Assembly: GCA_946406115.1 (NCBI GenBank)
Contig: OX291557.1
Location: 18,074,501 to 18,138,500 of the forward strand
Direction: 5' to 3'
DNA length: 64,000 nt
From: Apoda limacodes
Taxonomy: Eukaryota > Arthropoda > Insecta > Lepidoptera > Limacodidae
Shown: one piece after another, positions 55,461 to 64,000 of the stretch
Layout: each line of letters starts with the position of its first letter
How positions within the stretch are numbered: the first letter of the stretch is position 1
The notes under the pieces: generated by a model
What the model was told of the DNA's origin: nothing
What the model saw: the letters and a program-made list of their open reading frames with translations, nothing else
Database searches by the model: none
Translations under genes and position numbers: made by a program

Positions 55461-56971
55461 AAGCCATGATCATGCCCACCTCATCGTCATCTTCAAATAG
55501 TTCACTAAATATTGAGTTCATTTCTGACGAGCAACACTGCATACACGCTATGCACTTTATATTGCTGTCTTCACATATATAATTTTCATCGTATTTTAAT
55601 TATGACAGCAAATCAATTATTAAGCTGATCTCTTTCGTTCCATTCATCCGTGCTTGGATTTCTGAACACACAATATGCCTAGATCCACACAGTTCTTTAC
55701 CTAGGCCTAAACCTGGCTACGCATTTATAAACGCATTCGTTCTTTCATCCATTTCGTTACAAACTATCGTATTGCCACCTCTTCCTACATTTACATAAGT
55801 TGACCGATCAAGGCTATTATCGTCAACCAACGTTAGTTTTTTGTGCTGTTTTCCCCACTGCAAGATTTTAAGTTTTGAATATTTGTACTAGAATACGGTT
55901 TAAGACCATTATTAGCCTCATTACTAGATGCGATGAAATCGATTGCCCTGTACTGTTCACGCCCTGTATACCTATCATTCTGCCTAAAATAGTTCTCGCA
56001 CGCACGCCTATTCCCGCGACTTCTGGCTGAAACTCTTCCGCAATACGACGGCCTGGCTTGTATCGTATTCATCTGTAACCCTATACCTATAGATCTGTCC
56101 GACCTATGAGGCTGATATCCTCGTTTCTGAAACGTCTCAGAACTGTTTCTAGTGTACTTAGCCTGCGGAGCCTTAAGCAGGTTTTCGATACGAAAGGTCA
56201 CATTGCGCTCTATGTCCCTTATAAACCTAATTGCATTCATTATCGTGCTATTGTCATTCCGCGCGAACCAATGCGTCTGTATATTCGCCGAGTAATGACG
56301 CATCACGTAATTAACCTTCCGTGAAAGGTATTGTAAGATTTTCCCTTACACTAATCTACTTGGAAAAATATTCTTCCATAGTCAAACCCGAGCTGACATT
56401 GTTAGAGCTGTTAATTAGTTTGTATTTTATTTTTTCCTGCTCACTTTTGTTTCAGAATACTTCCAAAAAACTAGGTTCGAAGTTATTAAAATTTTGCCAA
56501 TTTTGCTGGTAAAGTGATAAAATATCGTATGCCGACCCTTTCAGCCATTGCATAGCTATGTCAAGACCCGTACCGTCACCTTTAGTCAAGTTTATATATT
56601 GTTTTAATTTTTTTAAAAAGATTACCGGGTTGTCCGATCCGTTGAAGTTCGTTTTCTCTGGCGTAGGTTTAAGAATATATATCGTCTGGTTTTGGCCCAT
56701 AGAACTGCCTGCTAACTCTGACCTTGTTTTCGAACTCGCGAATACTTCATTGAAGTGAACATTGAAGTTTGGTTACTACCACTGAATTCACTCCGATTGC
56801 TATAATTTTCCTGTCTATTCTCTAACTTTCTAGTCGTTTAAGTATTTCGTCTAATTTCATACCTAAATCTAGACTTCCTGTCACGTTACTCGGTACACTG
56901 CACTCTGCTACCTGTTCAGACTCTAACAAAGTAGATCGTCTACCCCTCCTAGACAGAACTCGTCTCGCCAT
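55461..56971 (-). pseudogene. Gypsy gag, decayed
   Basis: A likely start is the ATG at 56969-56971, MARRVLSRRGRRSTLLESEQ, which runs to a stop near 56838. The capsid-like core at 56700-56452 has NFNGSDNPVIFLKKLKQYI and IAMQWLKGSAYDIL. The C-terminal part at 56306-55833 has MMRHYSANIQTHWFARNDNS and an Arg/Asn-rich tail. I do not see a CCHC zinc knuckle; a Cys-rich remnant (IKCIACMQCC) lies near 55550 in a broken frame. It would assemble the virus-like particle in the cytoplasm. Multiple stops separate the blocks. Confidence 0.8.
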
Positions 56972-57834
56972 CTTTATTATTTAGGTCTCCCCTCCTAAAG
57001 TTAAACTATTCGGTTTAAATCCGTAACTATCTAAATTAGTGTAATTAAAATTCTTTAACAGTCACTTTTCCCACAAGATCTGACTTATTATAACGGACTC
57101 TGTTTATCCCTACAATAAATCGTGCACAACCAAAATGTATCACTAACTGCTATAAAATTTCTAAAGATCACTTTACTTACTTTAGAATTACTTTACGTAA
57201 TTCCTGCAAAATCTCACAATTTTATCACACCAGTTTTACAGCCTAAATTCCCTGCCGTATGCGCCTATTGTAATGAGGACAAAAGAAAAAAAATATTAGT
57301 AAATATTTTAGAGATAAGCACATCTGCGGTTCAATAGAATTATATTATTGGTAAACCTGCGTTGTTTCTTGGACACCTATAATAGACACAAGTTTGTTGA
57401 TTAAATTCTAATTTTGCTTTTAATAGTTAGATTCGCAATTGAAATACCTAAACTTTATACTGTTGGTTTTTCACCGCCTATTTAATTATTTAATAAAATT
57501 GTTAGTTTTGATTTAAATAAATGTAATTTTATTTATTGTAAAATTTCTTGTTTATTTAGATATTTAGTCGTTGTGTTTTAACCGTAGTAACTTTTTATTT
57601 AATTGTTTAGTCGTTTACTTTTAGTTTTCTAAATGGCTCAATGGATCGTCTGTTTTCGTGTTGAATCTAGAACTCACTAGTAACCTAGGTATTACTTTCA
57701 AATAGTTATTTTGTATTTAATGAAATAAAATATATTTTAAGTTGTGTTGAATTTTTTTTTTCTTAGAAACTGTAGTAACTTACAGATTATTTTACTTTGA
57801 TTCAAAATTAATATTTTGAATTTTACACAAAGAT
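56972..57834 (-). other. Gypsy leader, A/T-rich, no gene
   Basis: Lies between the primer-binding-site candidate and gag. Long for a leader (about 860 bases) and without a supported open frame. Confidence 0.55.
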
Positions 57835-57851
57835 CCCTGGGCGTGGAACCA
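57835..57851 (-). other. Primer-binding-site candidate
   Basis: TGGTTCCACGCCCAGGG on the minus strand, three bases inside the 5' LTR. It starts with TGG, the complement of the CCA end of a tRNA, as required. I cannot say which tRNA it matches. Confidence 0.5.
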
Positions 57852-57854
57852 CTT

Positions 57855-59210
57855 TGTAGGGTCCTAAGGCCTTAATGAATTAATATTTATTGCGATGGAG
57901 AAAATGAAGGAATTTGATGCTATTTTGTTTAAACTACGGATGTGTAGAGTTTTCGCGAAGACGCGGAGAGTTGTTTATCGTAACCAATTGTTAAACAAAT
58001 ACCTATATTGTCTACAGTGCCTACAGATTCCTTAACTAGATGATGGTTATTCCACTTACTGATTTACAGTCGTGCGTAGACTCTCTCTATCTCTCTCTCT
58101 CTCTCTCTCGTTTCAGCTCAGCGATATTGTGTATCTCCCTTGAAAACTCGTACTACCGGAAATTATCCGCACTTTTATCTCGTTTTATTCACCTGGAATT
58201 GATACAAATACAAGTGTATATATTTTTAACATAAAAGACGTTGTCTGCTGCAAAAGAAGAATCTCCCTTTTGGGAAAATAGATAGTCCTTTCCTTGTCTC
58301 CAAAGTCGTAATTTCTGTTCCACGAAGTTTAGGCTTCAGAGATCAGAAAGTAAGACTTGCCCAATGGATGACCGAAGATGGTAAAGGTCAATCACCCTCA
58401 ATCCAGAAAGGCCTTTTCGGAAAAGCGCTTTCCTTTTTTACACAAGGACTATCTAGACCAAACTAAAATACGACACTTACAAACAAACAAAAGTTCTCAA
58501 AAAATTACAATAAGTGTCGAGTAGTTAGGTAACGTTAATTAAATAACGGGTTAGGATGGGCTCTCCGAGCCTGGGGTAAAATAACAACTGCCGGAATTAA
58601 AACGTTTAAAACAATTGCAATTATGAGTCAGATAAAGATCTAAGATACTTAACTCAAAAGCTGACCACCGCCAACCGTTGCCAAAAATAGTCTGTCTTCA
58701 ACTTTTCCATTTTCTATGCTCTCTTTCTCTTTTCGCGCCATATTTCTCACTGTAGAGGACTCTACCAGCATACTCTGTAACTCGTACAAAGTTTAGTAAC
58801 TTCGCCTTTATTGCTCTCGCAATGAAGCCGATGCCCCTCTCCATGCTTTCTCTTTGCTAGCTATCTCGACTCGTCAATCGGACTAGCTCTTCCAGCGCAC
58901 GGTCGTAAGAGCGATAAGGACAACTAGAGACTCGTTTACGCGCCAAAATTGCGTTCCCACGCAAACTTACCCGAGTCCGGGACATGCGTTTCGCATTACA
59001 CCGCACCGTTTACAATTTTCTACAAAAAATAACTTTAAATAACTGCAACAATTGCTAATTGAAGCTACAGGGGTCTTTTGGGTCGCCTTAGTTTTATACC
59101 TGCTGCGTATGATGTTAGTTTTTAACCGACTTATTTTTGGAGACTCGAATAAAACATGATGTACGTAATAAGTGTATAACTGAATATTATTAGGTATCGG
59201 TGTCCTCACA
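57855..59210 (-). repeat. 5' LTR of the gypsy element (right copy)
   Basis: Begins TGTAGGGTCCTAAGGCCTTA on the plus strand, matches the left copy to about 59185, and may extend to 59210, where GGTGTCCTCACA gives a TG...CA pair with the other end. It contains the same (TC)n tract and the CTCTCTTTCTCTTTTCGCGC promoter-distal region. At about 1.35 kb it is long for an insect LTR. Confidence 0.85.
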
Positions 59211-60135
59211 TTATACCTAATACATTAAAATGTATGTCCGTCTAATACCTGCTCTTTACAATCTAAATGTAAATGTTTGAGCTCAGGCTGAGGAGTAACA
59301 ATGACTCTCTTCAACCAAGTAACTCATGATTGCTGAGGAAACTAAGCTTACTTTAGTATTTTTGATATAAGAGGACAGTGATAAACAAATTAATGGATTA
59401 ACAAATCGATAAACAAAAGATAACTAAGTAAATACTATAGTAGGAGCACTATGAAATAGAATCCTATAAGATTTGAATGATAAATTGATAAGAGTTGTTA
59501 CGGTTTTATTTAACGTATTTTTTATTCTCCTTCCTCATAAAGCCAAGAGTGGAAAATTCTTGTAAAGAAAGAAGTCGGTCAAAATTTTAGCACTTCGAAT
59601 ATCCTAAATCTTAAGGGTGCTTTTCATTTTTATGAGGGTCCTACAATCACGTTGAAATGTTTTCTTTTATTCAAATGTCACAATTTGATTTTGTATGATA
59701 TGCAAGTTAATAAGAAGACTGTTAATAAAATTTGTTTTTCTGTAAATATCCTGTTATTTGAACAAAATCGTATTAGGAATTTGGATAAAAGTCATCTCTT
59801 TACCTTTTATACTCGCCCAGTGGAGAAGCAGTTAGGTCGTTTATTGAGAACCTTATAGCACAGCCTAAAAATCAATTTCATTATTACAGTCAGTCATCAC
59901 ATTTGATAAATCCGGCAACGTTGAGATAGTCATGACGCCGCGACAAAATATATGACTGGCTGAACAGTACCTGACAGCCATATGTGACGGCAAAGCGTAG
60001 TTGGGTATACTTGCTCTCGTTTTCCCGCGCACCATACATTACTATCCCTCTATCTAAAACAATAAAATTACGGTCTGCGTATTATTTCCTATACCTACCA
60101 TGCTTATACTCAATGTCCGTTAAAATAAATGTAGA
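59211..60135. other. AT-rich spacer, no gene seen
   Basis: Nothing supported. Confidence 0.5.
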
Positions 60136-60285
60136 TATGAATGAATGGAATGAAATGAGTTTATTGTGCAAAAAATGGTTTACATAAACATTTTTGTGGA
60201 CCCTCCGACTTGCCACTTATTAAATTATACAATACGATTACAAAAAAAAAACAACAACAATTGTTTACAAAAGGCAAGTCGATAT
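60136..60285 (-). repeat. LINE 3' tail, minus
   Basis: On the minus strand a segment ends in ACAATAAACTCATTTCATTC CATTCATTC, that is AATAAA followed by a (CATT)n-type tail, as at the end of CR1/RTE-like LINEs. No coding part remains. Confidence 0.4.
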
Positions 60286-60289
60286 ATAT

Positions 60290-60720
60290 ATACTAGCTTT
60301 TGCCAGCGAGTCCGCCCGCCCTAATTTAGTTATCGGCGTGGGATTCTTACGGCATCTCCTTGATTATACTAAAGAAGTTTGTTATAGCAAGTTCGTTCGT
60401 GGAATCCGGTTATAGTTGCACTCGTGAGAACTTTTCAAATTTTCGGGATAAAAAAAAGCCTCTCCTTGTCCATATTTTTAACTATCTCTGTGCAAAATTT
60501 TAGCTCAATTGGATGCTTCATTGCGGCAGGGTTGAGTAACAAACGTTATAGTTATTCCCACAGGAACTTTTGAATATGCCGAGACGAAAAGTTGCCTATG
60601 TCCTTCTTCTGTATACCAAATTTTATCTCAATCGGTTTAGCGGTTCCCGATCCATCTAGTGATTGAGTAATAAACAACCAAACATCCACACTTTCGCATT
60701 TATAATATTAAGGGGATAGC
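60290..60720 (+). repeat. RTE-type 3' repeat, tandem unit 1
   Basis: AGCTTTTGCCAGCGAGTCCG CCCGCCC, GTTATCGGCGTGGGATTCTT, ACTAAAGAAGTTTGTTATAG, TCGGTTTAGCGGTTCCCG and ACACTTTCGCATTTATAATA, the same order as 22050-22390. Confidence 0.65.
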
Positions 60721-60734
60721 TGGTAATTAATAAA

Positions 60735-60980
60735 TTTAGCCAGCGGCTCCACCCGCCTTAAATTAAGTTATCGGTTTCGGATTCTTACGTAACCTCCTTA
60801 ATTATACTAATGAAGTTTGCCATAGCAAACTATAGTTCGTTTAACCTCGGTTATAGTTATTCCCGTGGGTACTTTTAATTTTTTCGGGATAAAACTAACC
60901 TATGTCCTTCCCCGGGACTCAAATTATATCCATACCAAATGTGAAGATTCGCATTTATAATATTGGTATGGATATATATC
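60735..60980 (+). repeat. RTE-type 3' repeat, tandem unit 2 (shortened)
   Basis: AGCCAGCGGCTCCACCCGCC, ACTAATGAAGTTTGCCATAG, TTCGGGATAAAACTAACC and ATTCGCATTTATAATATT. The middle part is deleted compared with unit 1. The two units are separated by only ~15 bases. Confidence 0.65.
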
Positions 60981-62002
60981 GTAAGAGTGTCGGACTATAA
61001 TTGTTCTACATAAAAGAAGCCCGTGCATCATACTTTCTACTTCCTGCTAATATTATACATGTAATAGTTTGTTTGTTTGTTACTTAGCAACGGAGCATCC
61101 AATGGAGCTGAAATTTGGCACATAAATAGAAGAAGAGATGAAGAAGGATGTAGAGAAATCCGTTCTCTTGGGAAATTCAAAGATTCTCATCGGAAATAGC
61201 TATTACCTATTAAAGGATGTACAGCTATAGTTTGCAAAGAGCTTTAGTATAATCAAGGAGTTCCCGTACGAATCCTAGGCTGAAAACTGGCAAAAGCTAG
61301 TTGTACTATAATCTGTTGTTAATAACGCCGCAATTGGCAAATCACAAATTATTTATTTTTCGTGGTGTACACTTTCGGTGCTCCATATGTTACCTCGCTT
61401 GTGCAATGTTTTCAATGTGAGCCTCAAAGTGCTGACAGCTTACTGCTTTGATATTGCTCCTTCAGTGCTATTGTGCAGCTCATAACACTCTTATAGCGTT
61501 TCAGCGGCAGCTTGTTACCATAGAGTGATACAATAACTCCTTGTGTTACAGTGTCGCCTTTTAGCGTTTCACATAAGGGCGTATAACTTTTTCTGTTATT
61601 GAACAGTAACACAGCAAAATATAGTTACGAAGCATTTTGGGTTAGGTCTTTTTTTAAAACAACATCCTCGTTTTTTTCTATCATTAATTTCTTAGTCTAA
61701 AAGCATGTCAAGCTCTTCTAAATTTTTTATTTTACTGCGGGTGATACCTCGTTGCATTACTTCTTTACACCATAAACAAGCAACGCCAACGGAGTGATTT
61801 TTAGCACAGGAGAAGCTGGAGATATGGAGAGTAACAAAAGTAGTATTCATTATTTATTTTATTTAGGTTGTATCAGCTTACAATAACTGAATATAGCTAC
61901 AATATGAATCTGGATATAATGCATTAGCATTTCACATTTACGAGTAGATTCTTACAAAAGATAACTAAGAAATTGGCATTCTGGAGTACATGAGAACTAA
62001 TT
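60981..62002. other. Spacer, no supported gene
   Basis: 61045-61310 carries ACTTAGCAACGGAGCATCCA and GCTGAAATTTGGCACATAAA, again an RTE-tail style but in reverse order. A 62-codon minus frame at 61424-61612 has no recognised motif. Confidence 0.45.
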
Positions 62003-62943
62003 TTGCAAATGAATTCGGAACTGAACATCGTTGGATATGTCAACACCAAGGATCCCAATGCTCTTGGAGATGGAGAGGGGAGAGTTCTGGAATTCTGGAA
62101 CCACAGTGAATGGGGTTTTCTTAACGGTGAACGCGCAGACTTGTGCCTTTATAGGGTTGAATCGGACCAAGTTTTCCCGTACCCAGACAGAAACCTTGTA
62201 AAGAGTGATCTCGATTTAAGACACAAGTTCTCCGCGCTTTTATTTCATAACGGAATGAGGAATCCTTGCACGACCCGTGTAATAAGCGTCTCCAGCACTG
62301 TTATCTGCATAGCAATATATTTTGTCGATTTCCAACATGCCATTGATATGCAGTAGAAACAGCATAGGAATGTCCATGCTTTCAGAGCAACTACCGTCAA
62401 CTACGAATCGTATGCGTCCGTCGACTAAAAGCAAGCCACACATTTGCACAAATCCTCCGTAAAATGGCAACTTCGATAGATGACTCCGGTTCCAGACCCG
62501 ATCTAACGCCTTTGCTATGTCCAGGCTTCATGCCAATGCCTCCCCCTGACTCTCAATTGACGGTGATAAAGCTGAAAGCTATATTGACGGTCGCTGACCA
62601 GGTCGTGTTTTTATAGGTATCCTAGAAGCTGTGTGTTGATCGATCATTCTCAGTAGATCCATTGTCTAGATCCATCATGGATCTAGTGAGATATTATTTT
62701 CTCAGATCACATGCTCCATCCCCTTGAGAAGGATAGAGATAATAGCGGTAGGCCTGTAATTCAATGGATTTGATCTATCACCCTTATTAGGCACCGAGTG
62801 CACATTCACAGTCTTCCATAAAGACGGAAATTTCCTAGTGTGGCGTTAAGATTGGATTGAATACCTCTCATATTGCAAAAATCCAAATTGAATGTGGATG
62901 GAGTGGCCGCTGAAAAATCTCTTTTTCTTTTGATTCTAGCCAT
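62003..62943 (-). pseudogene. Internally deleted LINE ORF2: endonuclease start fused to RT
   Basis: An ATG at 62941-62943 opens MARIKRKRDFSAATPSTFNL followed by DFCNMRGIQSNLN, the first strand of a LINE endonuclease. Around 62835-62845 this jumps to RT sequence, LWKTVNVHSVPNKGDRSNPL and NYRPTAIISILLKGME. Most of the endonuclease is therefore missing. RT motif A appears as LDIAKALDRVWNRSHLSKL, then FYGGFVQMCGLLLVDGRIRF, then FLLHINGMLEIDK with CYADNSAGDAYYTGR: the YADD box reads YADN (62300-62311). Downstream text (NPIKAQVCAFTVKKTPF, SIGILGVDIS) ends near 62003. Frames are broken between blocks. It is a jockey-superfamily LINE, a different family from the one at 47-51 kb. Confidence 0.85.
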
Positions 62944-63330
62944 TTTTGTTAGTTGCCAAGTTACCTAAACTAAAGCTAAGATTTTACTGCACAGACAGCT
63001 TAGAGGACAAAAGGTTGCTCGTACTGCGTACGGTCCCCTAATCCTCCACTGTAGTAGCTGGGTCCATTCTAGTCTTCTTCTCCAGCACGACCACTACGTC
63101 AGAGACTTAACACAGGTTGGCGGTTCAGCCTCCCAGGACGGAGATTCAGTGATCCCTGGGTTTGGGAACCCGTTCAACCTGAGGGCGGCCAGCGGTCAGC
63201 CATTTCATCACGCACGCCACTTCTACGCCGTGCAATGACAGCAACGAGCGTCTCCGGTCCTCCGCTGTCCACGTAGCAAATCCTCAGAAGCTCTGGCAAC
63301 CTTATTCACCGCCAGGAACTCAACACTACT
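62944..63330 (-). other. GC-richer region upstream of the deleted LINE
   Basis: Probably the LINE 5' UTR or ORF1 remnant: G+C-rich, with no open frame of note, directly 5' of the ATG at 62943 on the minus strand. I recognise no motif in it. Confidence 0.45.
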
Positions 63331-63679
63331 TAATGATAGCGGTGTTATGGCTGCGGTTTTCTGTAAGACAGAACTTCCCCAGTTTAGGCTACTCATTCGA
63401 GCAAGTACTCGCTATGCCCCGCTTTGATTGTTCGGGCGGCTATTCGAGCTCTCTTATCATTGTATCAATCACAAACAGCCTAGTTGTCACATATATTAAA
63501 CCAAAATATTCTAGTAAAATTAACAAAATTCTAGTCAAATAAACTAGAGACTGGCTGTAACAGTGCTAGTATGTTCTTTAACTGAAAATGCCTAAAATCC
63601 AAGTTGGTACCTGTCATGATTGTTAATATTGTAAGGAGACCGGTAAAAGTTAAAGTAAAAGTAAAAGTACACGGAGTGA
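63331..63679. other. Spacer, nothing recognised
   Basis: Short open frames without motifs. An AAAGTTAAAGTAAAAGTAAA run lies near 63647. Confidence 0.45.
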
Positions 63680-63719
63680 CGTTTGCATTTAAATCTACTA
63701 AGAAATGTATGTAGCGCGT

Positions 63720-63818
63720 GTGATACTTCTGCTGTTGCAAGCGTCCATAGGCCGCGGTGACCGTTTTCCATCAGGCGGACCGTGAGCTTGTTTGCCATCT
63801 TAGTGTTATAAAAAAAAA
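63720..63818 (+). repeat. LINE 3' terminal fragment (GTGGTAT family)
   Basis: GTTGCAAGCGTCCATAGGCC, GCGGTGACCGTTTTCCATCA, GGCGGACCGTGAGCTTG and CCATCTTAGTGTTATAAAAA, ending in poly-A. Confidence 0.8.
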
Positions 63819-63904
63819 TGTAAAATTATTTTTATTTGAAAATGAGGGAAATCAATTTTGCGAATTCTTTTTAGTGTAGTTATTAAATAAATAAATAAAT
63901 ATTT

Positions 63905-64000
63905 TTGGAGATTACACATAGCGCCACCTAGCCCCAAAGTAAGCAAAGCTTGTGTTATGGGTACTAGACAACTGATACACATACATAAATATTACTTTTT
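63905..64000 (-). repeat. SINE A 3' end, truncated by the window edge
   Basis: AGCGCCACCTAGCCCCAAAG, TAAGCAAAGCTTGTGTTATG, GGTACTAGACAACTGATACA and ATAAATATTACTTTTT. The tRNA-like head, if present, lies beyond base 64000. An (AAAT)n run at 63885-63900 precedes it. Confidence 0.75.

Larger units (their letters stand above)
45711..59210 (-). mobile_element. Ty3/gypsy LTR retrotransposon, minus strand, with nested LINE
   Basis: Order on the minus strand: 5' LTR (59210-57855), primer-binding-site candidate, gag, protease, reverse transcriptase, RNase H, integrase, then a LINE in the same orientation, then the 3' LTR (about 47057-45711). This gag-PR-RT-RH-IN order is the Ty3/gypsy order. The span is about 13.5 kb, and removing the LINE leaves roughly 9 kb. 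In the first ~150 bases of the two LTRs I count eight substitutions and one single-base indel, so the element is old. All coding regions carry stops or shifts. I see no env-like frame with a signal peptide and membrane anchor. The outer boundary on the right and a target duplication are not certain. Confidence 0.9.

Noticed and set aside
45706..59215. Clear target-site duplication around the gypsy element
   Set aside because: The flanking bases AATAT and TTATA do not match well enough, and the right boundary is uncertain.
62003..62356. Plus-strand 117-codon open frame
   Set aside because: It is antisense to the LINE reverse transcriptase, whose motifs are clear on the minus strand.

Overview
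The window looks like AT-rich nuclear DNA from an insect, most likely a moth or butterfly. I found no intact host protein-coding gene, no intact tRNA or rRNA gene and no bacterial-style operon. The lepidopteran assignment is an inference. It rests on dispersed repeats I recognise from Lepidoptera: LINE 3' ends that finish in GTGGTATAAAA, tRNA-derived SINEs with an ATTCGGTGAAGGAAAACATCGTGAGGAAA-type body or a CAAGCTTTGCTTA-type tail, and the GTGCGAGT...ACGGAACCCTAAA repeat. Almost every open frame that can be interpreted belongs to a transposable element or a decayed multicopy gene.

Layout. 1-12 kb: AT-rich spacer with SINEs, MITEs, decayed LINE 3' tails and a split repeat (7.7-9.7 kb). 12.3-15.3 kb: a MITE nested in another MITE, a Ty3/gypsy RNase H fragment, an LTR-like promoter and poly(A) segment, and a decayed gene ending in a cysteine-rich CXC domain. 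15.3-36 kb: mostly anonymous AT-rich DNA with a 5S rRNA-like fragment, a 206-bp tandem duplication, a 22-bp minisatellite, a ~138-bp tandem array, a long hairpin, and a SINE split by a 276-bp inverted-repeat element. 36.1-37.1 kb: a GC-rich block followed by an internally deleted Tc1-like element with both terminal inverted repeats. 42.2-42.5 kb: a decayed copy of an uncharacterised arthropod multicopy family. 45.7-59.2 kb: the main structure, a Ty3/gypsy retrotransposon on the minus strand with LTRs of about 1.35 kb, into which a CR1/L2-like LINE of at least 4.5 kb (also minus) has inserted beside the 3' LTR. 60-64 kb: LINE tails and a LINE whose endonuclease start is joined directly to its reverse transcriptase.

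The elements do not cooperate. They form layers of insertion and decay that can be ordered: LINE after gypsy; MITE after SINE; MITE after MITE. All recognisable transposition proteins are disabled by stops, frameshifts, deletions or lost catalytic residues (gypsy RT YVDG, Tc1 first Asp replaced by Lys, LINE YADN). The least explained items are the CXC-domain pseudogene, the 42.2-kb family, the four-copy foldback family, and the internally deleted LINE.
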